Positions 35,877 to 45,874 are shown, counted from the first letter of the stretch. The stretch: 64,000 nt of DNA from Streptomyces sp. WM4235 (GCF_001279725.1 NZ_LGDE01000304.1:1-64000); one strand, 5' to 3'. A program made the numbers and translations. Notes: generated by a model not told the origin, from the sequence alone.

Positions 35877-35915
35877 CCGAACCGGCGTGACGACTCGCTC
35901 GTCACGCCGGTTCGG
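35877..35915 (+). terminator. Strong terminator of the rodlin gene
   Basis: 16-bp perfect arms with a 7-nt loop (core AACCGGCGTGACG), starting 10 bp after the rodlin stop; expected for a highly expressed gene. Confidence 0.8.
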
Positions 35916-35969
35916 CGTTTCCGGCGCGGCCGTTCCACCCGTGACCGTTCTGCTTCGCACCGAAAGGTT

Positions 35970-35997
35970 TGGTCTAGACCTTGACAGGTCCAGACCA
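35970..35997 (+). promoter_or_regulatory. DasR-type (dre) repeats overlapping the chitinase -35 box
   Basis: Two copies of the chitinase promoter element, TGGTCTAGACCT (35970-35981) and AGGTCCAGACCA (35986-35997), flank and overlap a consensus TTGACA (35981-35986). They match the known TGGTCCAGACCT direct repeats and the DasR-responsive element of Streptomyces chitinase genes. DasR repression relieved by GlcNAc-derived metabolites, and control by chitin, are therefore expected. Confidence 0.88.
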
Positions 35998-36063
35998 TCT
36001 TCGGTTCAGTGGCGTCAGTTGCCGTCCCCACCCGGCAATTCCCCCCACCCTAGGAGCAGTCAC

Positions 36064-36981
36064 GTGATACGTACGCTTCGTCGCCGTGCCCTTTCGCTGG
36101 CCGCGGCCGCCGCCGTGACCCTCGGTCTCGCCGTGGCCCTGCCCGCCTCCCCCGCCGCGGCCGCCCCCGCCTGCGCCGGTTCCTGGTCCGCCTCGGCGGT
36201 GTACACGGGCGGCACGAACGCCTCGTACAACGGACACAACTGGCAGGCCAAGTGGTGGACGCAGGGCGAGACGCCCGGCACCACCGGGCAGTGGGGGGTC
36301 TGGTCCGACCAGGGCGCCTGCGGTGGCGGCGGGGGCCAGGACCCGGACCCGGGGAACGGGAGCGGATTCGTCGTCAGCGAGGCCCAGTTCAACCAGATGT
36401 TCCCGAACCGGAACCCCTTCTACACCTACAACGGGCTGGTGGCGGCGCTCTCCGCGTACCCCGCTTTCGCCAACACCGGCGACGACACGGTCAAGCGGCG
36501 CGAGGCGGCCGCCTTCCTCGCCAACGTCTCGCACGAGACGGGCGGGCTCTTCTACATCGTCGAGCAGAACACGGCCAACTACCCGCACTACTGCGACGCC
36601 ACCCAGCCCTACGGATGTCCGGCGGGGCAGGCCGCGTACTACGGGCGCGGCCCCATCCAGCTCAGCTGGAACTTCAACTACAAGGCGGCCGGTGACGCCC
36701 TGGGCATCAACCTCCTCGCCAACCCGTACCTCGTGGAGCAGGATCCGGCGGTGGCCATGAAGACGGCCCTCTGGTACTGGAACACGCAGAACGGTCCGGG
36801 CACGATGACCGCGCACGCCGCCATGGTCAACGGCGCGGGCTTCGGCGAGACGATCCGCTCCATCAACGGGGCCCTGGAGTGCAACGGCGGCAACCCGGGG
36901 CAGGTCCAGAGCCGGGTGAGCAAGTACCAGAGCTTCACCCAGCTGCTCGGTGTGACGCCGGGGAACAACCTCAGCTGCTGA
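36064..36981 (+). CDS. Secreted GH19 chitinase with N-terminal chitin-binding domain
   Basis: A 305-aa secreted endochitinase. Signal peptide about residues 1-34; a CBM5/12-type chitin-binding domain (about 37-85) with Trp-Ser-Ala-Ser-Ala-Val-Tyr and Trp-Gln-Ala-Lys-Trp-Trp; a Gly/Asp/Pro linker; and a GH19 catalytic domain (about 100-305) with Glu158 in Ser-His-Glu-Thr-Gly-Gly and Glu167 nine residues on, the usual acid/base pair, plus Gly-Arg-Gly-Pro-Ile-Gln-Leu-Ser-Trp. The GTG at 36064 follows GGAG by 6 bp. It hydrolyses chitin and fungal walls and is regulated through the dre repeats. Its 3' end overlaps the convergent LAL gene by 11 bp. Confidence 0.96.
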   Translation: MIRTLRRRALSLAAAAAVTLGLAVALPASPAAAAPACAGSWSASAVYTGGTNASYNGHNWQAKWWTQGETPGTTGQWGVWSDQGACGGGGGQDPDPGNGSGFVVSEAQFNQMFPNRNPFYTYNGLVAALSAYPAFANTGDDTVKRREAAAFLANVSHETGGLFYIVEQNTANYPHYCDATQPYGCPAGQAAYYGRGPIQLSWNFNYKAAGDALGINLLANPYLVEQDPAVAMKTALWYWNTQNGPGTMTAHAAMVNGAGFGETIRSINGALECNGGNPGQVQSRVSKYQSFTQLLGVTPGNNLSC

Positions 36982-39745
36982 GGCGTCCCGTCCTCAGGGC
37001 GGTGGCCAGCTGCGCGCGGGAGCGCACGTCGAGCTTCTGGTAGATCCGGGTCAGCCGGGCCTCCACGGTCTTGACGCTGAGGAACAGCTTCGCTGCCGCC
37101 TCCTGGTTGCTGGCGCCCTGACCGACGAGCAGGGCCAGTCGGGTCTCGGCCTCGGTCAGGGCCGCCTGCCCCGGCTGCCCGCCGGCGGCCGGGTCGGGGG
37201 CGGCCTCTCTGGCCAGGTCCAGCCAGGGCTTCGCGCCGGCCCGGTCGAACACGTCGGCCGCCTCCCCGAGGGCGGCGCGGGCGGGAGCGCGCCGCCGACG
37301 GCGCCGTTCGACGCGGGCCAACGCGAGCAGGGTCCTGGCCCGTTCCAGCGGGAGTCCGAGGGCGCCGAACCGGCGGGCCGTGGCCTCCAGCAGGGCAACG
37401 GCGGGCTCCGCCTCGCCCCGCGCGGACAGGCACAGGCCCCGGGCCCGGTCCAGGGCGGCGAGCACACCGGTACGGCCGAGGGCGTCGGCGACCGTACGGG
37501 TCGACTCCAGCAGGGCGTCGGCCTCCTCGGGGGCGTCGGCGGCCACCAGGGCCTCGGCGAGTTCCCCGTGCCAGCGCAGGACGGAGGGGTCCACCACCTG
37601 CTGGGCCTCCTCCAGCTCGGCCACCCTGCGCAGGGTGGCCACCGCCTTCGCGGCTTCCCCGGTGGCCAGTTCGACCAGCCCGAGGGCGTACAGGCCCCGG
37701 GACAGGAAGACCTGGTCCTGTTCCTCCTCCGAGGCCTGGACACCCCGGCGGGCGTAGCCGGCGGCGCGGGCGAAGCTGCCGGCGGTGGCCTCGGCCATCG
37801 CGGCGACGTACCAGGCGGGGCCGGGTGACAGACCGGCCTCGATGGTGAGTTCCAGGGCGTGGCGGGCGTGCGCGGCGCCCGCGGCGCAGTTCCCGCGGCG
37901 CAGCTCGACCTCGGAGAGGCTGCGCAGCACCTCGAAGACGTCCTCGGCGGAGCCGGTGCGTTGGACGGCGGGCAGCAGGACGAGCAGCCGGCCACGGGCG
38001 TCGTCGAGCCGGTCGTCGAAGAGGGCGTGCCGGACGGCCAGGTACTGCGGCGCGTTGCGCATGCCGAGCGGCATCTCGGGAGCGGGCAGGGCCAGCGCCT
38101 CGGCCAGGATGTCCTCGGCGTCGCGGTCACCGAGGATGCGGCCCATGCGGGCCCGCACGGTCAGGGCCATGGCCTCGGCGACCTGGTCGCCGCCGAGGGC
38201 GGCGAGGGTGCCCGCCTCGGCGGCGGCGTCGCGGGAGCGGACGGGGTCCCCGTCGCTGAGGTTGTGCTTCCAGGCGATGCGGAGTTGGACGGCGGCGCGC
38301 AGCGAGGGGTCGCCGGCGGCGTCGTCCACGGCGTACGCGAAGGTCTCGTCGAGATCGGCGAGGGCCTGCCCGGCTGCGTCGATCACGGCGAGTCGGGCCC
38401 GTACCCGGTCGGCGGGCGAGGCGTCGCGGGCGAGCACGGCGCGGGTGGCGCGGCGGGCGAGGTCGGCGCGGCCCGCCCATCCCGCGTCCTCGGCGGCGCA
38501 GACGAGCCGGGCCAGTTCGTCCCGGGGCAGGTCCGCGGGGGTGCGTTCGGCGGCGAGCAGGCCGAGTTCCGCGGCGAGGGCGCGCTGTCCCCGGCGCCGG
38601 CAGGACGCGGCGGCCTCGGTGATCTCGGCGGCGAGGCGGGCGTCGGGGGTGTCCACGGCCAGCGCGCGGTGCCGTACGGCCTGGACGGGGTCGTCCACGG
38701 CGGTGGCGAGCGCGGCGTGCCCGGCGGCCCGCTCGGGCCAGCCCGCGTCGGCGGCGAGTGCGGTCGGGAGGGCGCCCGCGGTGAACCGCACCGCGCCGTC
38801 CTCGCCGACGGTGACCAGTGCGGCGCGTTCGGCCTCGGCGAGTTCCGCGTCCGCGTCGGGGCGGCCGGCCCGGCGGAGCAGGGCGGTGGTGGGGCGGGTC
38901 GCGAGGGCGGCGAGCAGCAGGGTGCGGCGGGCTCGGGCGGGGGCTTCGGCGAGCAGCCGGCGGGCGACCTCGCGGGCCTGCCCGGAGACGGGCAGCGTGT
39001 CGGCGTGGTGGGCGCCTCCGTCGCGGGATCCGGCGGCTTCGGCGAGGGAGTGGCCGAGGGCCAGGGCGAGGCGGGGGTTGCCGCCACTGGCCTGGTGGAT
39101 GCGGCCGGCCAGCCGGGCGGGCAGGCCGTGTCGGCAGAGGAGTTCGGCGACCTGCTCCGCCCCGAGCGGGGGAACACGGATCGCGGGGGTGTCGGGGCCG
39201 CAGAGGGGCACGGCGACGGGGGCCCCGCCCTGTACGCATTCGGCCACGAGGACCCGGACTCCGGGTGGGGTGAGGCGCAGGGCGAAGCGGAGGAGGTCGG
39301 TGCTCTCGTCGTCGAGCCACTGCGCGTTGTCGAGGACGAGCAGGACGGGTCCCGGGGCGGCCAGGGTCCGCAGCACCTCGACGACGGCGAGGCGCAGCGC
39401 GACGTGGTCGCGGCCGGCGCCGGGCTCGTCGGTCTCGCGCCGGAGCAGGGCGATGGCGGCGCGCTGGGGGCCGGCGAGCCCGTCCAGTACGGCGAGGGGC
39501 ACGGAGGCGAGCAGGGCGGCGGCCGAGGCTTCGGGTATCCACTGGTCGGCGGCGTCCGGGGCGAGGTGGAGCACGCTCTCCCGTCGGCCCTCCGCCGCGG
39601 CCACGACGGCCCGGACCACTTCCGTCTTGCCCGCGCCCGCCGGTCCGGTGAGGATGGCGCGGCCGTGCGTGGTCAGCGCGCGGTCCACCGCCTCGATGAG
39701 TTCACCGTGTCCGACGGTCGTGTCAGCGCTCCCCGTCGCCGCCAC
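36971..39745 (-). CDS. LuxR family regulator with N-terminal AAA ATPase (LAL type)
   Basis: About 924 aa. An N-terminal P-loop ATPase has Walker A Gly-Pro-Ala-Gly-Ala-Gly-Lys-Thr near residues 34-41 and a Walker B region Val-Leu-Leu-Val-Leu-Asp-Asn-Ala-Gln-Trp-Leu-Asp. A long helical TPR-like middle is followed by a C-terminal LuxR helix-turn-helix (last 65 residues: Leu-Thr-Glu-Ala-Glu-Thr-Arg, then Val-Lys-Thr-Val-Glu-Ala-Arg-Leu). LAL regulators activate maltose and antibiotic genes in Streptomyces. The start is uncertain: the GTG at 39745 precedes the conserved part but lacks a good ribosome site. It is convergent with the chitinase gene; target unknown. Confidence 0.88.
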   Translation of the reverse strand: MAATGSADTTVGHGELIEAVDRALTTHGRAILTGPAGAGKTEVVRAVVAAAEGRRESVLHLAPDAADQWIPEASAAALLASVPLAVLDGLAGPQRAAIALLRRETDEPGAGRDHVALRLAVVEVLRTLAAPGPVLLVLDNAQWLDDESTDLLRFALRLTPPGVRVLVAECVQGGAPVAVPLCGPDTPAIRVPPLGAEQVAELLCRHGLPARLAGRIHQASGGNPRLALALGHSLAEAAGSRDGGAHHADTLPVSGQAREVARRLLAEAPARARRTLLLAALATRPTTALLRRAGRPDADAELAEAERAALVTVGEDGAVRFTAGALPTALAADAGWPERAAGHAALATAVDDPVQAVRHRALAVDTPDARLAAEITEAAASCRRRGQRALAAELGLLAAERTPADLPRDELARLVCAAEDAGWAGRADLARRATRAVLARDASPADRVRARLAVIDAAGQALADLDETFAYAVDDAAGDPSLRAAVQLRIAWKHNLSDGDPVRSRDAAAEAGTLAALGGDQVAEAMALTVRARMGRILGDRDAEDILAEALALPAPEMPLGMRNAPQYLAVRHALFDDRLDDARGRLLVLLPAVQRTGSAEDVFEVLRSLSEVELRRGNCAAGAAHARHALELTIEAGLSPGPAWYVAAMAEATAGSFARAAGYARRGVQASEEEQDQVFLSRGLYALGLVELATGEAAKAVATLRRVAELEEAQQVVDPSVLRWHGELAEALVAADAPEEADALLESTRTVADALGRTGVLAALDRARGLCLSARGEAEPAVALLEATARRFGALGLPLERARTLLALARVERRRRRRAPARAALGEAADVFDRAGAKPWLDLAREAAPDPAAGGQPGQAALTEAETRLALLVGQGASNQEAAAKLFLSVKTVEARLTRIYQKLDVRSRAQLATALRTGRLSS

Positions 39746-39872
39746 GCCCAGCCACCAGCCTTTCGCGCCCCTGCTCCTGTGCCTTTCCTGTGAGACGCGA
39801 CAATACGAGGTCAGCCGCCGGGCGGACCCCGTTTGTGACGCAGAAATCAGTGGGTGGACAGGAATGCCCGGC

Positions 39873-39905
39873 GGACCTGCCGGTACGAGTGGTATCGGCA
39901 GGTCC
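39873..39905 (-). terminator. Terminator of the subtilisin-like protease gene
   Basis: Ten perfect base pairs GGACCTGCCG/CGGCAGGTCC, extended to 13 with one wobble, loop of 7 nt. It lies between the protease stop (40028) and the LAL start (39745); the rest of this gap shows no gene. Confidence 0.6.
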
Positions 39906-40027
39906 ACCGGGGTGGGTTGGTCCGTACTATCGGCCCGTCAGCCGGGAGTTGGGGGGCTCCCCGCCACTTCGACGGCCGGTTCGGGGACCGGGTGGCGTCC
40001 GGCTTGGGGACCGGGTGCCGGGCGGGC

Positions 40028-41845
<1,818 letters not shown>

Positions 41846-42199
41846 GGTGTTCCCTTTCGCGGGCCGTTTCCGGGCAGGCCGGAGCGGCCGGTCTGAACTG
41901 TGTGGGAGGTGAACCGGCGGCCGCGGATCGGGGACGGGCTGGTCAGACCCGTCCCGGACACCGCAGCGCCGCGTCGCCCGGCCGCGACGGCGGGGCAGGG
42001 CGACGGCGGTGCGCCGACGATCGGCCCGGCCTGCGGACGGCTTCGCACCATGTGGGGTGGGTGCGGGGGCTGTTCGAGGTGGGGAAGATCGCCGGTGGGC
42101 AGACAGTAGGCAACGCGGGGATGAACGCGATACGGGGAAAACCCTTGTCGGGCCCCTGCGGGGGGCCGAGGGCCCTGCCCGGGACCCCGGGGAGACGGG
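41846..42199. other. Non-coding gap upstream of the protease gene
   Basis: About 354 bp with no convincing gene. It must contain the protease promoter. Near 42151-42167 a GGCCCC/GGGGCC hairpin followed on the minus strand by a short T-run could terminate the DUF1838 gene that ends at 42200. Confidence 0.5.
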
Positions 42200-42931
42200 C
42201 TACGCGGGCGGGTTGAGCCGGCGGAAGTAGGTCCAGCTCGTCTCGTTCGGCTCGGTCCACTTCTCCGGGGCGTGGGCGTACTCCGGGTGGTGGGCGGCGA
42301 TGTGGGCGCGGGTGCGTTCGGGGACCTCGGCGTAGGAGGAGAGCTTGCGTCCGCGGCAGTGGAAGGTGAGGCCGCCGGGGCGCTGCCCCTGTTCCATCCA
42401 GGGCAGCCACGGGGACATGCGGGTCCACGACATGGTGGCGGGGACACCGGGCGCGTCGGTGGTGAGGACGGACGCGGGGGCGAAGAACTGGAACAGTTCC
42501 AGCGCCCGGTAGGTGTCGTCGGCCGACTGGGTGGGGTACTGGTCGACGGGCAGCGGCGAGGGGTAGGCCAGCGGGATCTCCAGACTGAAGCAGACCTGGT
42601 CGCCGAGCTCGGTCATGGGGACCCGGAAGGGGCGCCACTTCTGATTGGCCGGATCGTTCCACACGTGGACGACCGGTTTGCCCTGCCAGGTGTCCAGGAT
42701 CTCGCGGCTCTGCGGGTCGAGGTAGAAGGCGGCCTCGCGGGTCAGGAGTCGGTAGCCCTCCTCCTCCACCACGAGGCGGGCCACGTTGACGCCCTCGAAG
42801 CCGAAGAGTCGCCGGTACGGCTCCCCGGGCGCCCACGCGTGGACGTCGCCGGTCCACCAGAAGGTGACCTCCTCGCCGTCGAGGGAGGCGCGGGTGCGGG
42901 CGAGGGCCCGGAGGAGTTCCGTGGGAGTCAT
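42200..42931 (-). CDS. DUF1838 family protein
   Basis: A 243-aa soluble protein of the DUF1838 family. Characteristic blocks are Trp-Trp-Thr-Gly-Asp-Val-His-Ala-Trp near the N-terminus, Phe-Glu-Gly-Val-Asn-Val-Ala-Arg, Trp-Gln-Gly-Lys-Pro-Val-Val-His-Val-Trp-Asn-Asp-Pro, and Met-Ser-Trp-Thr-Arg-Met-Ser-Pro-Trp-Leu-Pro-Trp-Met. The ATG at 42931 is chosen because similarity starts there; the frame is open further upstream. It is divergent from the DUF1996 gene. Enzymatic activity unknown. Confidence 0.87.
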   Translation of the reverse strand: MTPTELLRALARTRASLDGEEVTFWWTGDVHAWAPGEPYRRLFGFEGVNVARLVVEEEGYRLLTREAAFYLDPQSREILDTWQGKPVVHVWNDPANQKWRPFRVPMTELGDQVCFSLEIPLAYPSPLPVDQYPTQSADDTYRALELFQFFAPASVLTTDAPGVPATMSWTRMSPWLPWMEQGQRPGGLTFHCRGRKLSSYAEVPERTRAHIAAHHPEYAHAPEKWTEPNETSWTYFRRLNPPA

Positions 42932-43061
42932 GAGGGGTACTCTGCGCGGTCCCGGTCCGGCCCGGCAAGGACCCTGGGCTCGATCCGGCCGGGCCCGGAG
43001 GACACCCGGGGAGACCACGGTACGGATGCCAGGTTGACGGGGGTGGTGGACAGCGGCAACG

Positions 43062-44054
43062 GTGACCGCCATGGGGAACGAAAACCGCCTGCTCGTGCTG
43101 CTGGTCTGCCTGGTGTTGGGCGGCGGCCTGACCGCTGCCGCGCTCGGGGCCTCACGGGCCGCCGGGCCGCGGGGCACGGGCGTCGCCGCGGAGGACTTCG
43201 TCGACATGCGCGACGTGGCGCCCACGCCGGCGCCGCCGGCCGCGGGCCCCGGGGCCTCCACCGGATCGGTGGTGGTCGACTGCGGGCGCAACCGGGAACG
43301 CCACTACAACGAGGACAACCTGGTCGTCTCGCCCGGCTTGCGCGCGGGCGCGCACCACACGCACGCGTACGTGGGAAACCTGTCCACGGACGCCATGTCC
43401 ACCGATGCCTCGCTGGCCGCGGCCCCGACGAGTTGTACGGGCGGTGACCGGTCGACGTACTACTGGCCCGTGCTGCGCCGCACGGACCGTGCGGGCACGG
43501 ACGGCCACGAGAGCTCCGCGGGGCACGGGAACAGCGGTGAGATCCTGCCGGAGACGACGGTGGGCGTGGAGTTCCGCGGCAACCCGGTGAGCGAGGTCGT
43601 GCCGATGCCCCGGTTCCTGCGCGGCGTGACCGGCGACGCCGTCGCGTACACGGCCGCCGACGACGCCGACGTCCGGGCCCGGTGGGGCTGCTCCGGTTCG
43701 CCCGACCGGTCCACGACCCGCTATCCGCGCTGCCCGGCGGGCGAGCGGCTGACCCGGACGCTGGTCTTCCCCAGCTGCTGGAACGGCTTGGACACCGAGA
43801 GCCCCGGGCACCGTTCGCATCTGGTGTTCCCGGCCGCCAACGGGGTCTGCCCGCAGGGTGCCTTCGCGGTGCCGCAGTTGCGCGTCTCGCTGGCCTACGA
43901 GGTGCCGGCCGGTGCGCCGATCGCGTTGGACTCCTTCCCGGAACAACGGCACAGTCCGAGGACGGACCACGCGATGTTCGTGAACGTGATGACCGAGGGC
44001 CGGATGCGGGCGGTCGTCGACTGCCTGAACACGGGGCGTACGTGCCGGATGTGA
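43062..44054 (+). CDS. Secreted DUF1996 domain protein
   Basis: A 330-aa exported protein. A signal/anchor segment lies at residues 8-32, then a Pro/Ala/Gly linker, and the DUF1996 domain from about residue 70: His-Tyr-Asn-Glu-Asp-Asn, His-His-Thr-His-Ala-Tyr-Val-Gly-Asn, Tyr-Tyr-Trp-Pro-Val-Leu, Trp-Gly-Cys-Ser-Gly, Phe-Pro-Ser-Cys-Trp-Asn-Gly, and Ser-His-Leu-Val-Phe-Pro. Several Cys residues suggest disulfides. The start could be GTG 43062 or ATG 43071. Function unknown; members are mostly secreted. Confidence 0.85.
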   Translation: MTAMGNENRLLVLLVCLVLGGGLTAAALGASRAAGPRGTGVAAEDFVDMRDVAPTPAPPAAGPGASTGSVVVDCGRNRERHYNEDNLVVSPGLRAGAHHTHAYVGNLSTDAMSTDASLAAAPTSCTGGDRSTYYWPVLRRTDRAGTDGHESSAGHGNSGEILPETTVGVEFRGNPVSEVVPMPRFLRGVTGDAVAYTAADDADVRARWGCSGSPDRSTTRYPRCPAGERLTRTLVFPSCWNGLDTESPGHRSHLVFPAANGVCPQGAFAVPQLRVSLAYEVPAGAPIALDSFPEQRHSPRTDHAMFVNVMTEGRMRAVVDCLNTGRTCRM

Positions 44055-44155
44055 CCCGCGGGGCGGCCTTGGTGACGCAGGTCACATGAACCCGACCGCC
44101 CCCGGCGGCGTGTTCCGACCGCACCACGCGAAGCACGAAAGACGGAGAGGGTGAG

Positions 44156-44758
44156 ATGGCCGGACCACTGTGGCCCCGCACTCGGCGGGGCTCGACCGAT
44201 GAGGCACTGATCAAGTCGGTGTACGAGGAGCACGGCCACGCCCTGCTCGCGTACGCCACCCGGCTGACCGGGGACCGGGCGGCCGCCGAGGACGTGGTCC
44301 AGGAGACCCTGATACGGGCCTGGCGGCACTCCGAGGTCCTGGTCAACGGGAAGGGCTCGGTGCGCGGCTGGCTGCTCACGGTGGCGCGCAACATCGTCAC
44401 CGACCGGTTCCGGGCCAAGGCGGCGCGGCCTCCGGAGGTCTCCGGCTCGGCGGCCGCTCCCCCGGTGGAGGCGGATCACGCCGACTCGGTCGTGAACGCC
44501 ATGACCGTATTGGGAGCTCTCGACCAGCTGACCCCGGAACACCGGGACGTGCTGACGGAGTTGTACTACCGACAGCTCAGCGTCGCCGAGGCGGCCGATC
44601 GCCTCGGGATTCCGGCGGGAACGGTCAAATCACGCGCGCACTACGCCCTCAAGGCGTTGCGCGAAGCCTTCATGGACGGCACCAGGGACGGCAACAGGGA
44701 CAGACGATCGGGCAGGCCGCCCCAGCAGCCCGGCGGATTGCGGGAGGTGGTGGCATGA
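44156..44758 (+). CDS. ECF RNA polymerase sigma factor
   Basis: A 200-aa extracytoplasmic-function sigma factor. Region 2 (about residues 20-90) has the His-Ala-Leu-Leu-Ala-Tyr-Ala and Ala-Glu-Asp-Val-Val-Gln-Glu-Thr-Leu-Ile-Arg-Ala-Trp signature. Region 4 (about residues 120-170) has Leu-Thr-Pro-Glu-His-Arg-Asp-Val-Leu and Ile-Pro-Ala-Gly-Thr-Val-Lys-Ser-Arg. The stop overlaps the ATG of the zinc anti-sigma factor gene (ATGA at 44755-44758), the standard coupled pair. It resembles SigL/SigK-like actinobacterial ECFs. The inducing signal is unknown. Confidence 0.94.
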   Translation: MAGPLWPRTRRGSTDEALIKSVYEEHGHALLAYATRLTGDRAAAEDVVQETLIRAWRHSEVLVNGKGSVRGWLLTVARNIVTDRFRAKAARPPEVSGSAAAPPVEADHADSVVNAMTVLGALDQLTPEHRDVLTELYYRQLSVAEAADRLGIPAGTVKSRAHYALKALREAFMDGTRDGNRDRRSGRPPQQPGGLREVVA

Positions 44759-45486
44759 ACCGGCAGCGGCACGAGGAGGAACTGCTCGGCCCCTATGTTC
44801 TCGGAGTCCTGGACGAACAGGACGTGCGACGCGTCGAGGAGCACATCGGCGACTGCGTGCAGTGCCGGGAGGAGGTGACCGCGTTGCGCGAGATGGAAGC
44901 CGCGCTCGGCGAGGTGCCCGAGGAGGCGTTCCTGGAGGGACCGCCCCAGGGCGGTGATCTGTTGCTGCAGCGCACGCTGCGGCAGGTGCGCAATGAGCGG
45001 GCCTCGGCGTCCCGGCGCCGTGTGGGACTGGCCGGTCTGGCCGCGGCCGCCTCGCTGGCCGCCGTGTTCTGGGCCGGGACCCAGTCGGGCCCGGGCCAGG
45101 TGGAGGCGGCGCCCCCGGTGCCGTCCCCGGCCGTGACGGCGACGCCGTCACCGCCGCCGCCCGGAACCCGGGTGGCTTCCGCGACGGATCGGCGCACGGG
45201 TGCGCGGATGACCGTACGGGTGACGCCGGCCCCCCAGTGGGTGCGGGTGCACGCGGCCGTGGCGGACATCCCGGCGGGTGAACGGTGCCGGTTGATCGTG
45301 GTCTCCCGCAACGGCAAGCGGACCATCGCGGGCGGTTGGGTCGTGGGCTCGGCGGAGCACGGCGAGGGCAAGGGGGCCGCGTTGGACGGCTCGGCGGCCG
45401 TCGACCCGGCGGACGTGAAGGAGATCCTGGTCGAGAACGAGTCGGGCAAGGCCTACGTGTCGGTACCCGTGCCCGCGAAGGCGTAG
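44755..45486 (+). CDS. Membrane-anchored zinc anti-sigma factor
   Basis: A 243-aa anti-sigma factor. The N-terminal zinc-binding domain carries His30-x3-Cys34-x2-Cys37 (His-Ile-Gly-Asp-Cys-Val-Gln-Cys). One membrane helix lies near residues 92-108, followed by a Pro/Thr linker and an extracytoplasmic domain of about 110 residues with Ile-Pro-Ala-Gly-Glu-Arg-Cys and Gly-Gly-Trp-Val-Val-Gly motifs typical of RskA/anti-SigK C-terminal domains. It sequesters the upstream sigma factor until an envelope or redox signal acts. A strong terminator follows. Confidence 0.93.
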   Translation: MNRQRHEEELLGPYVLGVLDEQDVRRVEEHIGDCVQCREEVTALREMEAALGEVPEEAFLEGPPQGGDLLLQRTLRQVRNERASASRRRVGLAGLAAAASLAAVFWAGTQSGPGQVEAAPPVPSPAVTATPSPPPPGTRVASATDRRTGARMTVRVTPAPQWVRVHAAVADIPAGERCRLIVVSRNGKRTIAGGWVVGSAEHGEGKGAALDGSAAVDPADVKEILVENESGKAYVSVPVPAKA

Positions 45487-45507
45487 TCGGGGCCGGGCAC
45501 ACGTGAC

Positions 45508-45540
45508 GGAGCCCGGGAGCATATCCAGCTCCCGGGCTCC
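45508..45540. terminator. Strong bidirectional terminator between anti-sigma gene and tRNA-like locus
   Basis: Perfect 13-bp arms (GGAGCCCGGGAGC and its complement) with a 7-nt loop ATATCCA. It closes both the plus-strand sigma operon and the minus-strand DUF7873/tRNA-like RNA unit. Confidence 0.8.
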
Positions 45541-45577
45541 TGCTTGCCACCCATTTGCGCACACCGGCGGCTTTTAA

Positions 45578-45685
45578 GGGCCGCGGATCATTTTGAGATC
45601 GACGTGTTCTGCCTTTGAACTACAGCGCCGCGGCAGAGGCGCCGGGGGGACTTGAACCCCCATCCGTCGATGATCGCCCGCGCCC
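45578..45685 (-). ncRNA. Permuted tRNA-like module 2
   Basis: Read on the minus strand, the 3' half of a tRNA comes first: anticodon-stem strand CGACG (45665-45669), T stem GGGGG/CCCCC with T loop TTCAAGT (45650-45656), and acceptor strand CGGCGCC (45638-45644). After an 8-nt linker comes the 5' half: acceptor strand GGCGCTG (45623-45629), T8 A9, D stem GTTC/GAAC with loop AAAGGCA (45606-45620), and anticodon strand CGTCG (45600-45604). Acceptor (7 bp, one G-U) and anticodon (5 bp, extendable to 7) pair only in this permuted order. Outer segments (GGGC/GCCC, GCGG/CCGC, ATC/GAT) extend the stem. No CCA is encoded. Whether a mature tRNA forms is unknown. Confidence 0.62.
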
Positions 45686-45721
45686 GGTCGATCCGGTGTT
45701 CGGCGGCGAATACTGAGACTG

Positions 45722-45874
45722 GAGCGAGAATCTGAGATTCATGGGGCCGCCTCTACCGGCTTGGGCCACCCCCGCACGTGGTGCGGGGAGAGGGATTCGA
45801 ACCCCCATCTGACACCCCGTGTTCAGCTTCGACATTCAGTTTCAGCTTGCGCTCTTCAGCGCACCCCCTCGCTC
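45722..45874 (-). ncRNA. Permuted tRNA-like module 1 (CCA encoded)
   Basis: On the minus strand the 3' half comes first: anticodon strand GGGGT (45814-45818), T stem GGGGG/CCCTC with loop TTCGAAT (45795-45801), acceptor strand TCCCCGC (45783-45789), then A and CCA (45779-45782). After CGT comes the 5' half: acceptor strand GCGGGGG (45769-45775), T8 G9, a D arm GCC/GGC with GG in its loop (45749-45766), and anticodon strand GCCCC (45743-45747). All stems pair across the permutation. A closing helix GAGCGAG (45868-45874) with CTCGCTC (45722-45728) encloses the module, and small hairpins lie at 45849-45862 and 45728-45740. No conventional 5' half exists upstream of the T arm. Confidence 0.65.

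Noticed and set aside
45620..45835. Small minus-strand open frame over the tRNA-like locus, or ordinary tRNA genes there
   Set aside because: The frame spans T-arm and D-arm motifs and has no ribosome site. For ordinary tRNAs no matching 5' acceptor and D arm exists at the right distance upstream of either T arm; the stems pair only in permuted order.
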